From: Musa acuminata AAA Group
Taxonomy: Eukaryota; Streptophyta; Magnoliopsida; Zingiberales; Musaceae
Direction of reading: 5' to 3'
Assembly (NCBI RefSeq): GCF_036884655.1
Contig: NC_088340.1
Span: forward strand, 25,367,001-25,431,000
Length of the DNA: 64,000 bases
Shown: piece by piece, positions 58,580-64,000 of the stretch
Layout of the letters: every line of letters starts with the position of its first letter
Position numbering within the stretch: position 1 is the first letter of the stretch
Made by a program: the position numbers and the translations under genes
The notes under the pieces: model-generated
Databases searched by the model: none
What the model saw: the letters and a program-made list of their open reading frames with translations, nothing else
What the model was told of the DNA's origin: nothing

Positions 58580-59835
58580 TGTTGAATCTCGGATTTTGAT
58601 GATAAAATCAATTGATGGGTTAATTGATCTAATTCATATTATTGAGTTAAGTGTGCAGGATTAACTATGATAACCAGAAAACACAAAGCAAGAATACCAG
58701 AGTCAAGTTCGATGGACGTTTAAGAGTCCGAAGAATCGTCGAAGATGCTGCCGGAACAAACCGAGAAGAAATCGGGAACCTGTCGGAATTTTCGGAAGTT
58801 CGCCGAAGAGATCGTCGGAGGTTCACGGAGATCACCGAGAAGGCTCGGCTACTCGATAAAGTCATCACAAGTTCGGGGGCTTGCTGGAAGTCCGTCGGAA
58901 GAAGTTCGTCGGAAAGCTCGCCGGAACAAAAGTCGACATTCGCAGTTAAAAACTTGCTTAGGATGTTTTTTTTTTTGTTATGTAGTTCACTTGTAATTAG
59001 GATTAGGATTAAGAGATAATCCTATATCCTGGTTAGGGGCCAACTGGGCCCAAAATTAGACTTGGTTTGGGCTAAATTGAAGCCCAACAAGTCAACCGAA
59101 GGGTCTGGCGGTGGCACCGCCAGACTAGGCGGTTGCACCGCCCAGCACCCGAGAGCTGGGCGGTGGCACCGCCCAGCACCGTCAATGTCTAATAGTGATA
59201 GGCGGTGGCACCGCCACTGACAGGCGGTGGCACCGCCAGCATCGGGAACCCAAAGAGAATTCAAATTTTGGAGCCCAAATTTGAATCCTCTTAAGGCCTA
59301 TAAATACCCCTCAAATCTCAGCTGAGATTATAACTTTTTGAGCAACAATTGTTAGAGAGAAAGATCTTAGAAAAGTCTTTGCTAGTCTTGTTTTCAATTT
59401 GCTAGTGTTCACCTCCTTCTTTCTTGCTAAAAATCTGTAAGAGAGTGAACCGCTTGTAAAAAGTTGTAAGAGGGGAATTTACCCTTCCCCTTCAAGAGAT
59501 TTGCTAGTGGAAGGTGGGAGCCTCATCGAAGAGGGGCCTCGCAAGTGGATGTAGGTCATTTGACCGAACCACTGTAAAATCGGCGTGATCTCTGGTTTGC
59601 ATTTACTTATTGTCATTTACATTACTGCAAACCATTTGCACTTTAATGCTCTACTTCTTTGTCTCCGTCTTACTTATCTCTTCAAGTTAAAAAGCAATCG
59701 AAACGGTTTCAAACGAAAACGTTACTTTTATCGTACGAAGTTTCCGTAAGTGTTTAAATCGTCAAAAGTTTATCACACTTTACCGCTGCACTAATTCACC
59801 CCTCCCCCCCTCTTAGTGCCGCTCCGATCCTAACA
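58580..59835 (+). repeat. 5' LTR (1256 bp) of the copia element running off the right edge
   Basis: The termini are TGTTGAATCTCGG and CCGATCCTAACA. TATA box TATAAATA at 59299-59306. Upstream lie five near-perfect copies of GGCGGTGGCACCGCC (59107-59237). The U5 includes the common ...TAATTCACCCC and C-run before the terminus. The 3' LTR is outside the window, so its age cannot be judged here. Presumed target sequence: GTAAA (58575-58579). Confidence 0.9.
59107..59237 (+). promoter_or_regulatory. Array of five 15-bp palindromes in U3
   Basis: GGCGGTGGCACCGCC at 59107-59121, 59159-59173, 59201-59215 and 59223-59237, plus GGCGGTTGCACCGCC at 59128-59142. The 7-bp arms are perfect inverted repeats around one base. 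The array ends about 60 bp before the TATA box, where enhancer-type sites would be expected. Function is inferred from position only. Confidence 0.6.
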
Positions 59836-59837
59836 AT

Positions 59838-59849
59838 TGGTATTAGAAC
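59838..59849 (+). other. Primer-binding site, initiator-Met tRNA type (diverged)
   Basis: TGGTATTAGAAC lies directly after the LTR end and differs at two positions from TGGTATCAGAGC. Confidence 0.75.
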
Positions 59850-59887
59850 TAGGCTCACTCTTATATTTGGTTTGATACCCAAGAGAG

Positions 59888-61438
59888 ATGGCTTAATCCG
59901 GCATACATGAGGGTCATTCTATCACATGTCCACCCTTGTTTAATGGGTCGGATTATACTTATTGGAAGACTCGTATAAGGATCTTCCTCATTTCCATGGA
60001 TTTCGAGCTTTAGACTATTGTTGAAAATGGATTTGAAAAATCTTCTCTTCCGATGAGCGAATGGAATGAATCAGAGAAGAAGGTTTTTGCCTTGTTTTGT
60101 GCACTAGACAAAAATGAATTTAATCGTGTTTCAATTTGTGATTCGACTTTTGATATTTGGAGAACTCTTGAGGTCACTCATGAAGGCACTAGCCGAGTGA
60201 AAGAGTCCAAAATCAACATCTTTGTGCACTCTTACGAACTTTTCCGAATGAAACCAAGTGAGTCCATCGGAGACATGTACACCCGGTTTACGGATGTCAT
60301 CAATGGACTCAAAGCTCTTGGTAAAGATTTTACTAACTTTGAACTAGTAACTAAAATCTTAAGATCCCTCCCTAAAAGTTGGGATCCAAAAGTTACGGCC
60401 ATTCAAGAGGCCAAAGACCTTAAAACATTCCCTCTTAAAGAACTCATTGGGTCTCTAATGACCTACGAAATGACATGTCAAGCTCATGATGAGCTCGAGA
60501 ACCCCCTTCCAAAGAACAGGAAGGATATGACACTCAAATCACAAGAAGACCACTTGAAAGGAACATCAAGTGATGAGGACAGTGACAATGACATTACACT
60601 TTTGACTCAAAAATTTAAAAAATATTTAAGAAAGAATAAATTTAAAAATAATATAAAAAATAAATTCAAACAAAAGAAGGACCAAGTGATTTGCTTTGAA
60701 TGCAAAAAACCGGGACACTACAAGAACGATTGTCCTCAAGCCAAAAAGAGAACATCAAAGAAGTAGACGCTCAAGGCAACGTGGGATGATTCAAGTGCGT
60801 CCGAAGAAGAGGAGTCCAACACCGAGCAAGTTGCTCATTACGCCCTAATGGTCATTGGAGAAGAGGTAACAGATTTAATTAATGTAGATTTACCTTATCA
60901 TGAATTATTAAATGCTTTCCATGAGTTATTTGATGAATGTAAGACAATTAGTAGAAAATACAAATTGCTAAAAAAGGAGCATGATAGTCTCACTTGTGAT
61001 ATCGATAAATTAAAAACTGAATATCATGATAGTTTAGCTCCATATACAAAATGTCATGATCTAGAATCTCTCCAAAAGGAGAACTTGCTACTTAAGGACA
61101 CCTTGAAGAAATTCGAGGTTGGTAGCAAATCTTTGAACATGATCCTTACAAATAAGGGTCACATTCCTAAAAGAAGTGGAATCAGATTTGTTAGAAGTCC
61201 TTACCAAAATCCAACCACTTTCATTAAAGGCCCTGTCTTACATGTTCGGCACCAAAGCAATTGCAACTTTTGTTGCAAATATGGACATAAAACTTATAAA
61301 TGTCCATTCAAGAAAATTAGTCCGAACAAACTAATTTGGGTTCCTAAAGGAACCATGATCAATTCTATGCAATATGATGAACAAGTTTTTAAGGCACCCA
61401 AAAGAAAATGGGTACATAAAAATAATCCCTTCTTGTAG
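59888..61438 (+). pseudogene. Ty1/copia gag (Sirevirus-like), several stops
   Basis: Nucleocapsid protein gene in one frame of about 517 codons, with stops at 59894 (third codon), 60011, 60764 and the terminal 61436. It has the N-terminal FNGSDYTYWKT block, a small in-frame deletion in the ALFCALD region relative to sister copies, the UBN2-like core (60180-60460), a first zinc knuckle CFECKKPGHYKNDC (60693-60734), a helical Lys/Glu-rich middle, and a second knuckle CNFCCKYGHKTYKC (61264-61305) followed by IWVPKGT. No frameshift is present; the same frame continues into pol. Confidence 0.9.
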
Positions 61439-64000
61439 AAACATACACCATCACAAGTTAGGAGCAAGAGATGGTATCTAGATAGTGGATGCTCAAGACA
61501 TATGACTGGAGATCCATCTCATTTCTCTATACTCACTAGCAAAGAAGAAGGGTACGCCACATTCGGAGACAACAACCAAGGCAAAATCATTGGCAAGGGA
61601 ACCATAGGTAACAAATTAAAATTTTCTATTGATGATGTCTTACTAGTTGATGGATTGAAACATAATCTCTTGAGTGTTAGTCAATTATGCGATAAAGGTT
61701 ATATCATTAAATTTAAATCAAATGTGTGTATTATTGAAAAACCAAACCATAACATAACTATGATTGCATTAAAACAAAATAATGTCTACACCATCAACCT
61801 TGATGAACTAAGTAATGAAATGTGCTTCTCCGCTTTAAATGATGATGCTTGGCTTTGGCATAGGAGACTAGGTCATGCAAGCATGAAACTAATATCTAAG
61901 ATCTCATCTAGAGATTTAGTGCGAGGAAATCCAAATATAAAGTTTATTAAGGACAAAGTATGCGATGCATGTCAACTAGGTAAACAAATAAATACTAGTT
62001 TCAAACCAAAAACTCAAATTAGCACCGCTAGATCATTACAATTGATTCATTTGGACTTATTTGGACCAATTGACACGACAAGTCTAGGGGGAAGCAAATA
62101 TACGTTTGTAATTGTGGATGACTATACTAGATACACTTGGACCTATTTCTTAGCTCACAAAAGTGATTGCTTCAAGTGTTTCTCTAAATTTTGTAAACTC
62201 ACTCAAAACGAAAAAGGTTTCATGATTTCATCAATTCGGAGTGATCACGGTGGCGAATTTCAAAACTGTGACTTTCAAAATTTTTGTGAGGTTAATGGAT
62301 ACAATCACAACTTCTCCACTCCGAGGAATCCCCAACAAAATGGAGTAGTTGAAAGAAAAAATAGAAACCTACAAGAAATGGCAAGAACTATGTTAAATAA
62401 ACATAGTTTACCTAAGTATTTTTGGGCCGAAGCCATAAATACGGCTTGCTACATCATGAATAGAGTCCTAATAAGACCATCCTTATCAAAAACTACCTAT
62501 GAATTATGGAATAACAAAAAACTAAATATTTCCTATTTTAAAGTTTTTGGTTGTAAATGCTTTATTTTGAATGAAAGGGATGCCTTAGGAAAATTTGATG
62601 CTAAATCCGATGAAGGCATCTTTCTTGGTTATTCTTCCGTTTCTAAGGCTTTTCGGGTTTTTAACAAAAGAACCTTAGTAATAGAAGAGTCTATTCATGT
62701 AGTTTTTAATGAAATTTCTAATTTAAAGAAAAATAATTTTGATGATGATCTTGGTTTTGATAATTTGAATTTAAATGAACCCCCTCCTCAAAATAGCAAC
62801 TTGGATGCACCTTCTTCCGAAATTTCCTTACCCAAGGAATGGAAGTATATAGATGCTCATCCAAAGGAGCTAATTATAGGAGATACATCAAAAGGGGTTC
62901 AAACTCATTCCTCTTTCAAGAATTTTTGTGCTAACGCCGCCTTCCTTTCTCAAATCGAACCTAAATGCATTGACGAAGCCATAAAAAATGATTTTTGGGT
63001 TATCGCAATGCAAGAGGAATTGAATCAATTTGAGAGGAATAAGGTATGGAAGCTTGTTCCTAGACCTAGTGACCATTTAGTCATTGGTACTAAATGGGTC
63101 TTTAGAAACAAGCAAGACGAAAATGGTATCGTGGTTAGAAACAAGGCTAGATTAGTGGCCAAAGGTTTCAACCAAGAATAAGGTATCGATTACGAAGAAA
63201 CCTTCACTCCCGTGGCTCGATTAGAAGCCATAAGGATGCTCCTTGCCTATGCTAGTAGTAATAATTTTAAACTATTTCAAATGGATGTCAAAAGCGCTTT
63301 CTTGAATGGTTTTATTTCCGAAGAAGTATATGTCGAACAACCTCCCGGATTTGAAAACTCTCTTCTTCCTAACCATGTATTCAAATTGACTAAGGCTCTT
63401 TATGGCTTGAAACAAGCTCCTAGAGCTTGGTATGAAAGGCTTAGTTCCTTTCTTATTTTAAATAATTTTACTAAAGGCAAGGTTGATACTACATTGTTTA
63501 TTAAACATTTTGAAAATAATTTTCTTATTGTGCAAATTTATGTTGACGATATTATTTTTGGCTCTTCGGATGAATCACTATGTGAATCATTTGCCAAATG
63601 TATGAGTCATGAATTTGAAATGAGTTTAATGGGTGAATTAACTTTCTTTTTGGGATTACAAATCAAACAACTTAGTGATGGTATATTTCTTAACCAATCT
63701 AAATATACATTAGAATTGTTAAAACGATTTAACATGGATAATTCAAAAGCATTAAACACCCCTATGAGTACTGCGACTAAGTTAGATATGGATGAAAATA
63801 GTGAAAATTTTGATCAAAAAACATATAGGGGAATGATAGGTAGTCTACTCTACCTCACCGCGACTAGACCGGATATTATGTTTAGTGTAGGACTTTGCGC
63901 TAGGTTTCAATCAAATCCTAAATTATCTCATCTTAAAAGTGTTAAAAGAATATTTAGGTATCTTAAAGGAACTCCAAATCTAGGACTGTGGTATCCAAAA
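61439..64000 (+). pseudogene. Ty1/copia pol: protease, integrase, reverse transcriptase (runs off the edge)
   Basis: Same frame as gag, open to the window edge apart from one TAA at 63179-63181. Protease active site DSG at 61481-61489. GAG-pre-integrase with the HHCC zinc motif (HRRLGH near 61860, CDACQLGK near 61965). Integrase core with HLDLFGPI (near 62050), SDHGGEFQN (near 62245) and the later PQQNGVVERKNR. Reverse transcriptase from about 63020, with LVAKGFNQE, QMDVKSAFLNG, LYGLKQAPRAWYERL and the YVDDIIFGS active site at 63539-63565. The copia order (integrase before RT) is clear. RNase H and anything beyond are outside. A single stop in about 2.56 kb means this is the best-preserved pol in the window. 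Confidence 0.9.

Noticed and set aside
59107..59237. Palindrome array as a CRISPR array or terminator
   Set aside because: Spacing is irregular, the context is a plant LTR promoter, and all spacers are part of the repeated LTR.

Overview
The window is repeat-rich plant nuclear DNA, most likely from a banana relative (Musaceae, Musa or Ensete). Three things point there: a three-exon FRIGIDA-like gene with canonical GT/AG splice sites, dense nested LTR retrotransposons of the Sirevirus (Maximus/SIRE-like) type with initiator-Met-tRNA primer sites, and an integrated copy of a badnavirus with the layout of banana streak viruses. The family is an inference; species and chromosome cannot be read from the sequence.

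Layout. 1-3860: a minus-strand gag-only Ty1/copia element cut by the window edge. 3860-6090: low-complexity and gypsy-LTR-like DNA. 6149-35015: one host gene, a FRIGIDA-like (FRL) protein of 639 codons in three exons (6149-7103, 32521-32696, 34227-35015). Its first intron is about 25.4 kb and holds most of the mobile DNA in the left half: hAT-like non-autonomous elements with 8-bp target duplications, a pol-less LTR element (9931-16233) that itself contains two nested hAT-like elements, a Ty3/gypsy chromovirus remnant (19515-24070) split by a solo LTR, and a gag-only copia element (25727-32039) whose 5' LTR carries a captured NPF/PTR transporter fragment next to hAT-like ends. 35895-41705: the badnavirus insertion (primer site, leader, ORF1, ORF2, about 60 percent of ORF3; no reverse transcriptase or RNase H), bordered on both sides by patchworks of short host and viral pieces in mixed orientation. 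41706-45315: AT-rich DNA with one weak copia gag relic. 45316-53199: a complete pol-less LTR element with 5-bp target duplication. 53585-59835: a pile of copia LTR fragments. 58580-64000: the 5' part of a copia element whose gag-pol frame is open except for five in-frame stops, running off the right edge.

The only gene likely to make a functional protein is the FRL gene. The transposons matter to it mainly as intron load. The viral copy is incomplete and broken and cannot encode its own replication from this window. No tRNA, rRNA or CRISPR features were seen; the matches to initiator-Met tRNA are retroelement primer-binding sites.
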